From positions 224,816 to 288,815 of the forward strand of contig NZ_KB899661.1 of the NCBI RefSeq assembly GCF_000378385.1: 64,000 nt of DNA, given 5' to 3'. This document shows positions 33,251-41,863 of the stretch, piece by piece. The notes beneath the pieces were generated by a model. It saw only the letters and a list, made by a program, of their open reading frames with translations, was not told where the DNA came from and did not search any database. A program made the translations under genes and the position numbers. The stretch's first letter is position 1, and each line of letters starts with the position of its first letter. The DNA comes from Paenibacillus daejeonensis DSM 15491 (GTDB taxonomy: Bacteria; Bacillota; Bacilli; Paenibacillales; Paenibacillaceae).

Positions 33251-35305
33251 ATGACGACAATCACAACCCCACGCGGGCATCACATCGAGACCGAAGCCTA
33301 TTGGTACAGCATCCTGAATTACGATGTGTCCAACCGCCGTCTGCTCGCACAATTCGACGGAAATGGCGGCATTTCCAAATATTCCGTAGCCGGCGAATGG
33401 CAGCTGCTCACCGAGCGCGAATGGTTCACGGCTTGGTCCGTGAATGGCCGCCGTCTCCCAGCCAAGCACCGCAAGAACGTTCGCGTACTGGGCCGTGCCA
33501 TGGAGATTGATTTTAAGTCCGAGCAAGAGCTGGATGGCGTTGCCGTCACGGCCGAACAATATTGCGATGATCTCAATAATGCCATCTATTTACGGTTCCA
33601 TTTTGCCAACCACGGCACTCAGCCTGCGCGCCTCTTGCTGCGTCAAGGGATGCAGTGGGAGCTGAAGAGCTATATGGCGGCCATGGTCGCCAAGCAAGGA
33701 ACCTATACCGAAGCGCCAATGCAAGACACCTGGCATAATGACAACACCGGCTGGGAAGCTGTCTTCGGCGACTCGTACCGTGTGCATCTGACGTCCAGCC
33801 ACTCCCCTTCGCGCATCGAGCAGGATGGCTCGCGCATGGTGCTGGATTATCCCGATGAGATCACTCCCGGCCAGGAGATCGTGATGACCATTGCAGTCTC
33901 CGGCGGTCTGGAGCCGCTGCCCCTTGCTGAGCTTAGCACTGGCGCCGACGCGGCTTGGGAAGCAGCACAGCAATACCAGCAATGGCTGACAGCCTTCAGC
34001 GCTCCCGGACATGACAAGCTGGATGCGATAATGGCTGCCTGTCTCAACGTCTCCCACTCGATGTACAAGGAAAGCGGCGGCAAATTCGCAGCCTTCTATG
34101 CGGGCGTCAACTACCAAAGCCCTTCCCGGACCTACTTCCGTGACGGTTACTGGACGGTATTGCCGCTGCTCCCGTTCAAGCCGGATTGGGTGCGCAACGA
34201 GATCGTCACGCTGGCACAGGGAATCGGCGAAGACGGCTCTTGTCCGAGTGCTGTCATCTACAATGTGCTGCGTGACGAGTATGAGCAATTTTGGCCGGAT
34301 CATTACGACTCGCCGTCCTTCTTCATCATGATGCTGCACGATTATCTGGCTTGGTCTCACGATATCTCCCTGCTTCAGGAAGTCGTGAATGGTTGCACCA
34401 TTCTCGAGCTGACCGAGCGCTGCATGACCAAGATGAACGATCTGATCGATCAGGAGCTGCAGCTGATGGTCAAGCCGGACAACCGTCGCGACTGGTGTGA
34501 CAATGTCGTCCGTCAAGGGGCTGTCGCTTATGCAGCGATGCTGCACTTGCGTGCCCGCGCGTGCTATGGCGAGCTCCAGGTATTCGCTGGCAACTGGGCG
34601 CAGGCAAGCTCGGAGAAGCAGGCTTGGGACGGCGATACGGCAGCTCTGACACGCAGCCTGCGCGAGCGGCTGTGGGATGATGCTGTAGGTTACCGCAACT
34701 ACGACAATATCGGCGGCGAGGATGCCTTGGAGGACAACATCTCCGTTGAGCAGGCGCTTGCCCCTGCTTTTGGCATCGGTGAGGAAGCGGACCAGCAGCG
34801 CGTGCTGGATCTAATCACCTCACGTCTGGAAACTCGCAACAACCCGGATCAGCCGCACGGCGACTGGGGCGTTATGACGGTGTTCCCGCAATACACGCAC
34901 ATTCAGCATCTGGTCGAAAAATCCTCCTACCCGTTCCGCTACCACAACGGCAGCGACTGGCCATACTGGAGCGGCGTACTCGCGATGGCGAAGCTCCGCC
35001 TGCGCCGGGACGATTGGGAGTACCCGCTTACCCGCTGGTTCACGTACGGCCTGGAGCGTCAATGGCTGACGCCGGTGGAGTATTTCGATCCCGTGTACGG
35101 CAAAGGCTCCGATCTCCAGGGCTGGAGCGGTATGCCCGCAGCAGCCGTGCTCCTCGGCGGTCTTGGGCTGACGCCACCGCTTAATGGCGAGCTCACGCCG
35201 GAAGCGCCGCTATGGGGCGATACGACAGTACGGGGCATCCGCTACCGTGGCGACAGCTACACCTACGCTGCAACAGGCGATCAAGTGACCTTTACAAAAG
35301 AATAG
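33251..35305 (+). CDS. Six-hairpin glycosidase-like (glycogen-debranching-like) enzyme
   Basis: About 684 residues, no signal peptide, so it would act on imported oligosaccharides. Seen: an N-terminal beta-rich domain, then a helical toroid with SRTYFRDGYWTVLPLLPFKPDWVRNEIVTLAQ, PDNRRDWCDNV, HGDWGVMTVFPQY, NGSDWPYWSGVLAMAKL and GWSGMPAAAVLLGGLGL. The pattern resembles amylo-alpha-1,6-glucosidase/GH63-like (alpha/alpha)6 enzymes. The acidic RDG and HGDWG motifs could be catalytic. The ATG at 33251 has GGAG nine bases upstream; 33236 is an in-frame alternative. Operon with the ROK genes. Confidence 0.75.
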   Translation: MTTITTPRGHHIETEAYWYSILNYDVSNRRLLAQFDGNGGISKYSVAGEWQLLTEREWFTAWSVNGRRLPAKHRKNVRVLGRAMEIDFKSEQELDGVAVTAEQYCDDLNNAIYLRFHFANHGTQPARLLLRQGMQWELKSYMAAMVAKQGTYTEAPMQDTWHNDNTGWEAVFGDSYRVHLTSSHSPSRIEQDGSRMVLDYPDEITPGQEIVMTIAVSGGLEPLPLAELSTGADAAWEAAQQYQQWLTAFSAPGHDKLDAIMAACLNVSHSMYKESGGKFAAFYAGVNYQSPSRTYFRDGYWTVLPLLPFKPDWVRNEIVTLAQGIGEDGSCPSAVIYNVLRDEYEQFWPDHYDSPSFFIMMLHDYLAWSHDISLLQEVVNGCTILELTERCMTKMNDLIDQELQLMVKPDNRRDWCDNVVRQGAVAYAAMLHLRARACYGELQVFAGNWAQASSEKQAWDGDTAALTRSLRERLWDDAVGYRNYDNIGGEDALEDNISVEQALAPAFGIGEEADQQRVLDLITSRLETRNNPDQPHGDWGVMTVFPQYTHIQHLVEKSSYPFRYHNGSDWPYWSGVLAMAKLRLRRDDWEYPLTRWFTYGLERQWLTPVEYFDPVYGKGSDLQGWSGMPAAAVLLGGLGLTPPLNGELTPEAPLWGDTTVRGIRYRGDSYTYAATGDQVTFTKE

Positions 35306-35328
35306 GCTTGCCCCGGCAAGCTGTACAG

Positions 35329-35364
35329 GCGGTCTGCTCCTTCGTGGGGGCGGGCCGCTTTTTT
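35329..35364 (+). terminator. Terminator of ROK operon
   Basis: GCGGTCTGCTCC pairs with GGGGGCGGGCCGC (several G-U pairs) around TTCGT, followed by six T residues. Confidence 0.75.
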
Positions 35365-35444
35365 CCTATTGCAACGGGAATGCTGTATAATGAACGGTAG
35401 CACGACGAAAATTGACCTGATACATATAAGGAGGCTATATATTC

Positions 35445-36362
35445 ATGAGAACGATTGCATTGGGAAGCAGCTCGCTGCAAGTGCCTGTGGTCGCTGTAGG
35501 CTGCATGCGCATTAACGGCTTGGACAAGCAGGAGGCCGAGCGCTTCGTGCAGACCTCGCTGGAGGCGGGCGCCAACTTTTTTGACCATGCGGACATTTAT
35601 GGGGGCGGAACCTGCGAAGAAATCTTCGCAGATGCCGTGCAGATGAGTCCTGCCGTACGTGAAAAGCTGATTCTGCAATCCAAATGCGGCATTCGCAAAG
35701 GCATGTTCGATTTCTCCAAGGAGCATATTCTGAGTTCTGTGGATGCCATCCTGCAGCGCCTGCGTACCGACTACCTGGATGTTCTGCTGCTGCATCGTCC
35801 AGACACACTGGTGGAACCAGAAGAAGTCGCCGCGGCCTTCGACCAGTTGGAGAGCTCCGGCAAGGTCCGCCACTTCGGTGTCTCTAACCAGAACCCGAAC
35901 CAAATCCAATTGCTCAAGAAATACGTCAAACAGCCGCTTGTCGCCAATCAGCTGCAATTGAGCATTACCAACACGACCATGATCGACCAGGGCTTCAACG
36001 TGAATATGGAAAATGAAGCGGCCGTGAACCGCGATGGCAGCATTCTCGACTTCTGCCGTCTGCATGACATCACGATTCAGCCGTGGTCGCCGTTCCAATA
36101 TGGCTTCTTCGAGGGCGTATTCCTGGGTAGCGACAAGTTCCCTGAGCTGAACAAACAAATCGACGAAGTTGCCGAAGCGCACGGCGTAAGCAACACAACG
36201 ATCGCCATCGCTTGGCTGCTCCGTCACCCGGCTGGCATGCAGCCGGTCACCGGGACGATGAACATTGAGCGTCTGCTGGACTGCTGCCGAGCTGCCGATG
36301 TACAGTTAAGCCGCGAAGAGTGGTACGCTATCTACCGCGCTGCAGGCAATATTCTGCCTTAA
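35445..36362 (+). CDS. Aldo/keto reductase, YdhF-like
   Basis: A 305-residue NADPH-dependent oxidoreductase of the YdhF subgroup. Seen: VVAVGCMRINGLD, catalytic region FFDHADIYGGGTCEE (Asp, Tyr), QSKCGI (Lys), LLLHRPD (His), GKVRHFGVSNQNPNQIQLL and the C-terminal HPAGMQPVTGTMNIERL cofactor loop. An AAGGAGG site precedes the ATG, and a TATAAT hexamer lies at 35388. Terminator at 36431. Confidence 0.9.
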   Translation: MRTIALGSSSLQVPVVAVGCMRINGLDKQEAERFVQTSLEAGANFFDHADIYGGGTCEEIFADAVQMSPAVREKLILQSKCGIRKGMFDFSKEHILSSVDAILQRLRTDYLDVLLLHRPDTLVEPEEVAAAFDQLESSGKVRHFGVSNQNPNQIQLLKKYVKQPLVANQLQLSITNTTMIDQGFNVNMENEAAVNRDGSILDFCRLHDITIQPWSPFQYGFFEGVFLGSDKFPELNKQIDEVAEAHGVSNTTIAIAWLLRHPAGMQPVTGTMNIERLLDCCRAADVQLSREEWYAIYRAAGNILP

Positions 36363-36430
36363 GGGATTTAACTGCACTTTGCACATCCCAACACACGCAA
36401 TGCACAAGACAAGCATGAGCACACAGCAAA

Positions 36431-36454
36431 AGGCTGCCGGTCATCCGGCAGCCT
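36431..36454. terminator. Bidirectional terminator
   Basis: AGGCTGCCGG-TCAT-CCGGCAGCCT. T residues follow on both strands (CTTT on plus, TTTT on minus), so it ends both the aldo/keto reductase and the small secreted-protein pair. Confidence 0.85.
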
Positions 36455-36478
36455 CTTTAGATACATCCTATGTTTCAC

Positions 36479-36715
36479 CTATTGCACAGCATAGTAGAAG
36501 ACTTCACCATTACTATCCTGATACATGCCTGTGAAGATGTGCTCCCCGCCGCCGGCCGGTGCAAAGTAGAGCATCGCGCAGCAGCCGGACCCGTCATAGA
36601 ACCAGTAGGACCATCCGCCATCCCCTGACGTGGCGCTAGCGGAGCCCACCAATGCGAAGCTGCTGATGATGACAGCCGTAAATAGGGTCATCAGCCGCTT
36701 TTTGAGCTTGTTCAT
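36479..36715 (-). CDS. Small secreted protein, YWF-DGSG-LYF family (B)
   Basis: 78 residues. Seen: signal peptide MNKLKKRLMTLFTAVIISS... ending in SASA, then a mature part of about 50 residues containing YWFYDGSGCCAMLYF and ending YQDSNGEVFYYAVQ. It is a paralogue of the gene just upstream, which shares YWF-x-DGSG-x2-A-x-LYF and the YQ-(N/D)-S-x-G-(D/E)-V element. A Cys-Cys pair is unique to this copy. The ATG at 36715 has GAGGCGG upstream; a GTG at 36724 overlaps it. No known family recognised; could be a small extracellular effector or wall-binding peptide. Confidence 0.75.
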   Translation of the reverse strand: MNKLKKRLMTLFTAVIISSFALVGSASATSGDGGWSYWFYDGSGCCAMLYFAPAGGGEHIFTGMYQDSNGEVFYYAVQ

Positions 36716-36736
36716 CGGAATCACCGCCTCGCAACG

Positions 36737-36985
36737 TTATTGTACTTGTTGAAGATAAACGACTTCAATTTCCCGTATTTCACTCAAGTTAATCACATCG
36801 CCAAATGAGTTCTGGTAAATCGGCAAAGCCCAGATGCCCTGATCGTTCGAGAAGTACAATTGTGCCCAGGTCCCCGAGCCGTCATTGAACCAGTAAGTGA
36901 AGTCCGCCGACGCCATCGCTCCAAAGGAGAACGACGCTACAAGCACCATGGCAAGCACCAGTGCAATTCGACTAAACTTATTCAT
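36737..36985 (-). CDS. Small secreted protein, YWF-DGSG-LYF family (A)
   Basis: 82 residues. Seen: signal peptide ending AMASA after about residue 27, then DFTYWFNDGSGTWAQLYFSN and a hydrophobic-rich tail. A textbook AAAGGAGG ribosome site precedes the ATG. Twenty-one bases separate its stop from the ATG of paralogue B, so the two form an operon ended by the hairpin at 36431-36454. Function unknown. Confidence 0.75.
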   Translation of the reverse strand: MNKFSRIALVLAMVLVASFSFGAMASADFTYWFNDGSGTWAQLYFSNDQGIWALPIYQNSFGDVINLSEIREIEVVYLQQVQ

Positions 36986-37031
36986 GGTTTGACCTCCTTT
37001 CCTTCAGGATACCGAGAAAACAACCCCCACT

Positions 37032-37044
37032 GGAAACTGTTTCC
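37032..37044. promoter_or_regulatory. GGAAAC-T-GTTTCC palindrome
   Basis: A perfect 13-bp inverted repeat in the 180-bp spacer upstream of the small secreted-protein pair, about 47 bp before the ATG at 36985. No clear SigA promoter was found there. Candidate operator. Confidence 0.3.
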
Positions 37045-37153
37045 TCATATTCCCTTCCCCCGTAAGTCCCCTGATTAAACAATTGCATTCCTGTTTATAC
37101 AACATTTGGTTCAATTATTAAAAGAATCTCATCATCTAAGACGTGTTAGGTCG

Positions 37154-37195
37154 GCAAAAGAACAAAACCCCTGAACAGATGCACCGTCCAGGAGT
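37154..37195 (-). terminator. Terminator of carbohydrate-binding lipoprotein gene
   Basis: On the minus strand ACTCCTGGAC pairs with GTTCAGGGGT around GGTGCATCT, followed by TTTGTTCTTTT. It separates the VTC/DUF4956 operon from the small secreted pair. Confidence 0.75.
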
Positions 37196-37206
37196 CTTGA
37201 AATAAG

Positions 37207-39264
37207 CTATTGTATGGCTTGGCCCTCAGCTGAAGGCGTGCCAGCGCCTTCGCTTGGCATCTCACCGTTCATCAGCGGCCTATCCTCGCCATCCCTTTGT
37301 GGCATGACCCCGTCTTCGCCGGAACCCGGCATCCTGCCATTCAACGCTTCGCCTTCCGGCCGCGTACCATCTTCTGTAGGTGACATCCTGCCGCCTCTCC
37401 CTTCGCCCATACCTGGGCCGCCACCCATTCCGGGTCCGCCATTGCGAGCCTCGGTTACGCCATTTTCGTCCAGCCAGGTTACCGTATTCGCGAGGTCAAA
37501 AGAGACCACGGTTGTGCCATCCATATACTGACCCTCGCTGTACAATCCGCCCGCCTCGCTACCACTATTGCTGCCGCCGCTGTAGAGTGAGTAGCTGCCT
37601 CCCACCTGCAGCTCAGGAGTGCTGATGACCACAGACTGATAGGCTTTTTCCGGAGCAAAGGTCACGATCGTCTCTCCCGCACTGTCCTCCAGATGCACTA
37701 ACGTGCCTGCCGCTTGCGACTGCGGATAAGTCATTACGACCGAAGGCTGCGTCGAAGCCTCCGAGGTTCCTTGGGCCATGCCGCTGCTGCCTGCTGCAAC
37801 CAACACCCCGCCGCTCATCGTGAACGTACCGTCATAATCCAACGCCCCATTGCCGTTCATCGTGGGGCCATGCACCAGCACCGTTCCCCCGCTCATCTCA
37901 ATGGAGCCGTTGGCATCCAGTCCGTCGCCGCCCGCATTGACGACAATATAGCCTCCAGTTATAGTAAGCGAGCTGCTGCCACCTTGCCCTGGCCCGCCAC
38001 CAGCGTTCCCTGTCGCCTCGCTTCCCGAAGCGGCATTGATGCCGTCATCGCTCGCTACCACCTGGATGTTACCACCGCTAATCGTGATCGTATCACTTTC
38101 TATTCCCTCATAACTGTCCGTCACATCAATCGTACCGCCCACAATCGTTATGGCTTCGTCGGCATGAATTCCATCATCACCGGTCGCCAGCTCCATCGTG
38201 CCGCCGCCGATGTCAATGGTGCCATTGCTATGGATGGCATCATCTGCTGCGTTAATAGTGAAATCTCCGTCTGTAATTCGGATGCCCACTGCCGCCTTGA
38301 TGCCTTTGGTGCTCGGCGCATCCTCAGCGTCACTTGCCATCGTCTTGCCTCCACCGGACACAATGCTGTAAGAACCACCCTCGATCAGCACACTCCGCTC
38401 CGCCTGCATGCCGTCGCTGCCTGCTGTAATCGCGAAGCTGCCGCCAGACAGGGCAATGTAGCCTTTGTCTGTATCCGTATCGTTGGAGGTCTTGATGCCA
38501 TCGCCACCTGCCTGGATGGTCACAGCACCCGACTGCACAGCGAGCAGGTCACGCCCCATCAGCCCGTCATCCGCTGCATTAATTTCGAGGGTCGCATCGA
38601 TAATTTTCAGATCGTCCTTGCTCGTGATGCCATTGTTATAGCGTCCTTCTACCTGCAAGCTGCCCGTGCCGTTGATGGTGAGATCATCCTTGCTAAAAAT
38701 TGCTGCGTTAGGCTCATCCGTCGCCTCATCCGCATACACGTAGGTCTCCGCGTCCGTCACCTGATTTTCCGTCCCATCCGCTAGGCTGATCACCGTTTTG
38801 CCAGCGGATTGGATATTAATTGGCGCGGAGGTGCTGCTGTGGAGGCTGGCGCCATTCAATACGAGCCGGACAACGCCATCATCGGCCGTATCTACAATCA
38901 CTTGCCCGTCGTCGAGCACGCCACTGACCACATAAGTCCCAGCTGCATCAATCGTTACCGTGCTGCCTTCAGCTACCGCACCCGCACCGTCCACCGTCGC
39001 TCCATTCCCTATCAGGGCAATCGCTGTCGTCTGCTCCACCTGCCAGTCTGTATAGGCGTCATCCTCATCATAAGTGACGACTTCTGCAATCGCCGGAAGC
39101 ACGCCTGCCGTCTCCCCCGTCGGAGTTGCTTCCGCTGTCTCCACAGCTTGTGCAGCGCTCTCTGCTGGAGTTGACTCCGAGCCTTGAGCTGCGTTGCTGC
39201 AGCCCGATACAATCAGACTGCTCAGGAGCAGAACGCTCCAGGTATGATGGATCCATTTTTTCAT
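37207..39264 (-). CDS. Cthe_2159-like carbohydrate-binding lipoprotein
   Basis: 685 residues. Seen: signal peptide with lipobox LIVSGC, then a right-handed beta-helix region rich in repeats such as ISGGNIQVVASDDGINA, ITGGYIVVNAGGDGLDANGSIEMSGGTV, typical of the Cthe_2159 (DUF4353) family, whose founder binds cellulose and acidic polysaccharides. The C-terminal 80 residues are Gly/Met/Glu-rich and disordered. The ATG at 39264 has GGGAG upstream; a GTG at 39267 is adjacent. Last gene of an operon with DUF4956 and VTC genes, a recurring combination in Firmicutes. Confidence 0.88.
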   Translation of the reverse strand: MKKWIHHTWSVLLLSSLIVSGCSNAAQGSESTPAESAAQAVETAEATPTGETAGVLPAIAEVVTYDEDDAYTDWQVEQTTAIALIGNGATVDGAGAVAEGSTVTIDAAGTYVVSGVLDDGQVIVDTADDGVVRLVLNGASLHSSTSAPINIQSAGKTVISLADGTENQVTDAETYVYADEATDEPNAAIFSKDDLTINGTGSLQVEGRYNNGITSKDDLKIIDATLEINAADDGLMGRDLLAVQSGAVTIQAGGDGIKTSNDTDTDKGYIALSGGSFAITAGSDGMQAERSVLIEGGSYSIVSGGGKTMASDAEDAPSTKGIKAAVGIRITDGDFTINAADDAIHSNGTIDIGGGTMELATGDDGIHADEAITIVGGTIDVTDSYEGIESDTITISGGNIQVVASDDGINAASGSEATGNAGGGPGQGGSSSLTITGGYIVVNAGGDGLDANGSIEMSGGTVLVHGPTMNGNGALDYDGTFTMSGGVLVAAGSSGMAQGTSEASTQPSVVMTYPQSQAAGTLVHLEDSAGETIVTFAPEKAYQSVVISTPELQVGGSYSLYSGGSNSGSEAGGLYSEGQYMDGTTVVSFDLANTVTWLDENGVTEARNGGPGMGGGPGMGEGRGGRMSPTEDGTRPEGEALNGRMPGSGEDGVMPQRDGEDRPLMNGEMPSEGAGTPSAEGQAIQ

Positions 39265-39304
39265 CACAATCGCTCCCTTTCTTTTGCAGAGTCTTGCCTA
39301 GAGG

Positions 39305-39988
39305 TTAATAGCCCTCCGTCACAGGAGGGGTCATGGTCAGTGAAATATCCAGATTGCCGTTACGGATGCGGATCGCATCGAGTAGCGCTTTGACATCCGC
39401 CTGCGGCGCCAAGGTAATCGCATAGACCAGCTCATACAGACTGCCCAGCTCCGAGGTGCGGACGCGCTTCAGATCATAGGTCACGCCGAAGCTCTCGAAA
39501 ATCTCGCGAAAGACGTCCTCATACGCCAAATTCTCCGGAATCGTCACCTTCAGTTGCTGCTGCAGTCGTTGACGCGAACCGAAACGAATCCAGCGGAGCA
39601 CCACCATAAGCGCGCACAATACGAGGGTAAACAAGACGGCATAGCCAAACGCTCCTACTCCGCAAGCCAATCCGGCAGCCATACTGAACAACACATAGGC
39701 GATGTCCTTCGGGTCTCCCGGCGCACTGCGGAAGCGAATGATCGAGAAGGCTCCGGCCAAGCTGAAGGCCCGGGCGATATTGCTGCCGATAAGCAGAATG
39801 ATAATAGCGACAATCGAGGGCAGCACAATCAGGGTCAGGGCAAAATTCGCCGTGTAGGCCTGCTGGGTTTTCATATAGGTCACGCTAATGACAGTTCCCA
39901 GAATAATGGATGTGAGCAGCGTCCATAGCGCATGCTGCCAGGTTAACGCGGCGTCGGTAGCCGTGTATTGAAACAAGGTCTCTAACAT
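39305..39988 (-). CDS. DUF4956 membrane protein
   Basis: 227 residues with about four helices in the first 140 residues, the phrase GSNIARAFSLAGAFSIIRFRSAPGDPKDIAYVLFSMAAGLACG that marks DUF4956, and a cytoplasmic C-terminal domain. Function unknown; the family occurs next to VTC-domain proteins, where it may form the membrane part of a polyphosphate-handling unit. Fourteen bases behind the VTC gene. Confidence 0.9.
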   Translation of the reverse strand: MLETLFQYTATDAALTWQHALWTLLTSIILGTVISVTYMKTQQAYTANFALTLIVLPSIVAIIILLIGSNIARAFSLAGAFSIIRFRSAPGDPKDIAYVLFSMAAGLACGVGAFGYAVLFTLVLCALMVVLRWIRFGSRQRLQQQLKVTIPENLAYEDVFREIFESFGVTYDLKRVRTSELGSLYELVYAITLAPQADVKALLDAIRIRNGNLDISLTMTPPVTEGY

Positions 39989-40002
39989 GATGTCTCTCTC
40001 CC

Positions 40003-40722
40003 TTACGTACTGCTGGCTTGCAGCATCCGCTTGTATTCATTGCCGTATTTAGAGAAGCTCGTCCGGAACAGCCCCTGCTCCGAGAGCAGGCGGGCGAGCC
40101 ACATCGGCACCGTCTTCTCCGCCTTGACCTCCATCAGCCACTGCCCCTCGGGCAGCAACAGCTCGCCGTGATCCCCACTCTCCAGCCGCAGGTCGCTGCG
40201 CCGCGACCGAATCCCGGTATCGAAGGTAATCCGCAGATCACGGCTCTGCTTGCAGAACATCGCGATTCGTTCATACGCCAGGTACACCTTGGGCTCCAGC
40301 GAATACCGGGAGAGCAAATAGGCGATTTCGCTGACCACCTGCCCATTCATATAAGGCTGCGAGGGAGGTGCGACACCGGTACCTGCAAAAGCGTACGCCT
40401 CCCCGAGCGTGAGCGCCGTGCGCCGCTTGTTGACGAGCCCCCGTACCTTTTTCTTCAGCTCCAGGTACACCTTCGCGTCTGGTTCAGGTACACCGTACGC
40501 CCGTATCCGCAGCTTCTCGCGATATTTGGGCTTCGCCAAGCTGGTCCGGATCAGACTGTCGTGCTCGGTATCATAATACAGATTGCTGATCGTATAGAAC
40601 TGCCGGTCCCGGTTGTGCTCATCAGGCTCCATATGCTCCAGCAGCCGATCATAGAGCCGGTGAAAAGCAGCCGTATCCATTAAGTACTTGTTCTCATATC
40701 TATTGAACACCTCGATCGCCAT
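40003..40722 (-). CDS. VTC-domain polyphosphate polymerase
   Basis: 239 residues. Seen: FNRYENKYLM, basic strands FYTISNLYYDT, KPKYREKLRIRAYG, VYLELKKKVRGLVNKRR, VYLAYERIAM, LRITFDTGIRSRR and LMEVKAE, that is, the alternating Arg/Lys and Glu residues of the VTC tunnel fold, which makes polyphosphate from ATP in yeast Vtc4. GAGGAG precedes the ATG. First gene of the VTC, DUF4956, Cthe_2159-like operon. Confidence 0.9.
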   Translation of the reverse strand: MAIEVFNRYENKYLMDTAAFHRLYDRLLEHMEPDEHNRDRQFYTISNLYYDTEHDSLIRTSLAKPKYREKLRIRAYGVPEPDAKVYLELKKKVRGLVNKRRTALTLGEAYAFAGTGVAPPSQPYMNGQVVSEIAYLLSRYSLEPKVYLAYERIAMFCKQSRDLRITFDTGIRSRRSDLRLESGDHGELLLPEGQWLMEVKAEKTVPMWLARLLSEQGLFRTSFSKYGNEYKRMLQASST

Positions 40723-40751
40723 CGCGGGTCATCTCCTCTCTTGATGAACCT

Positions 40752-40792
40752 ATTGTAGCGAGGCAACCTTTAAGAAAGCTTAACAATTTTAA
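40752..40792 (-). promoter_or_regulatory. VTC operon promoter with phased TTAA repeats
   Basis: Minus-strand -10 TACAAT (40752-40757 on plus as ATTGTA). Upstream, TTAA occurs at 40770, 40780 and 40789, within the plus-strand series TTAAGA, TTAACA, TTAAGA. Helically phased direct repeats at a -35 are typical of OmpR-family sites; the hexamers resemble the PhoP box unit TTAACA. Confidence 0.4.
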
Positions 40793-40827
40793 GATACCGA
40801 AGCGGTGTAGAGGAAACCTGCAACTTT

Positions 40828-40857
40828 TTGCTAGGCGGATTAGTCTATTGCTATAGA
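40828..40857 (+). promoter_or_regulatory. Promoter of stalk-domain gene
   Basis: TTGCTA (40828-40833) and TATAGA (40852-40857), 18 bp spacer, followed by AAGGAGG and the ATG at 40884. Confidence 0.5.
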
Positions 40858-40883
40858 AACTTCCACAAGGAGGAAGCTGACTC

Positions 40884-41660
40884 ATGTCATCCATCAAAAA
40901 AAGACTGCTTGGATCCCTCCTTGCAGCCTCTCTGCTGTTCTCTGCCATGCCCCACTTTATTACCGCAAACGAAAACAACCTCTCCCCCATCGACGGAGTC
41001 ATCTCGGAGGGCCGGATACTAGTGCCTGTTCGCCATGTCTCCGCCTACCTGGGCGCAGATGTAACCTGGCAGCCTGCTGGCAAGCTTGTCACGATCCGCC
41101 ACGGAGAGACCGAACTGCGCTTGCGAATCGGCTCGACACAGGTCACCAGGAAGGGCGAGTCCCTGACCCTCGATGTCCCTGCCCAGATTCGTCAAGGCGT
41201 CACATTTGTGCCCATCCGCTTCGTCAGTCAGGGACTGAACGCAGCCATCGACTACAACGCCGAGACTCGCTCTGCCAGCATCCTCTGGCAGGGTGCGAGG
41301 ATTCCCGTCATAACGCCTAATTCCTTCAACCGCTCAGAGTTAACCGAGGCCAGAATCAATGCCTTGGTGGCCAAAGCCAATGAAGCGACCCGTTTGTCTG
41401 ATTACAAGCAGGTACGTACTCATTTCAGGCCTTACTTTACCGATGCGTACATCAACAAGCTGTTGATACAAGGGGGGCCCGGCAATGAGTACCGGTTTAC
41501 CGAACAGCCCCACACGTATTCCTTGGGGACGGAAGGCTCCATTACCCAGTTCAGCTATGCTTCTCTTGACTCTGGACCTCTCGAACGACGTCTCACCTTG
41601 CTCCATACCGAGGATGGTTGGAAGGTTAACGATATTTCATTCTCCGTGTTGTATCCGTAA
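40884..41660 (+). CDS. Secreted stalk-domain (copper amine oxidase N-like) protein
   Basis: 258 residues. Seen: signal peptide (LLGSLLAASLLFSAMPHFITA), stalk-domain phrases SEGRILVPVRHVSAYLGADVTW and QGVTFVPIRFVSQGLNAAIDY, and a C-terminal domain of about 120 residues with a SnoaL/NTF2-like feel (ending HTEDGWKVNDISFSVLY). The stalk domain lacks copper ligands and is structural. Role unknown. Monocistronic. Confidence 0.85.
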   Translation: MSSIKKRLLGSLLAASLLFSAMPHFITANENNLSPIDGVISEGRILVPVRHVSAYLGADVTWQPAGKLVTIRHGETELRLRIGSTQVTRKGESLTLDVPAQIRQGVTFVPIRFVSQGLNAAIDYNAETRSASILWQGARIPVITPNSFNRSELTEARINALVAKANEATRLSDYKQVRTHFRPYFTDAYINKLLIQGGPGNEYRFTEQPHTYSLGTEGSITQFSYASLDSGPLERRLTLLHTEDGWKVNDISFSVLYP

Positions 41661-41705
41661 TTGAATTAACGCTGGACTCGGCTCGTTAACCGGTAAAAAG
41701 AACGC

Positions 41706-41731
41706 AAAAAGCCGTCTCCCAAGAGACGGCT
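41706..41731. terminator. Hairpin terminator between convergent genes
   Basis: AGCCGTCTC-CCAA-GAGACGGCT. On the minus strand it is followed by TTTTT and so best serves the EAL gene; it may also act on the stalk gene. Confidence 0.75.
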
Positions 41732-41863
41732 CCTACTCTTGTATGTATGAGTTCCTGTACCGTTCCGTCTGCAATCCCCCTTTATCGCTAACGACACTGT
41801 GTATCGTTATCCTCCGCTAAACAGCTTAAAATAAGACTCTCTCGTTTCCTTAGCAATCTATAC

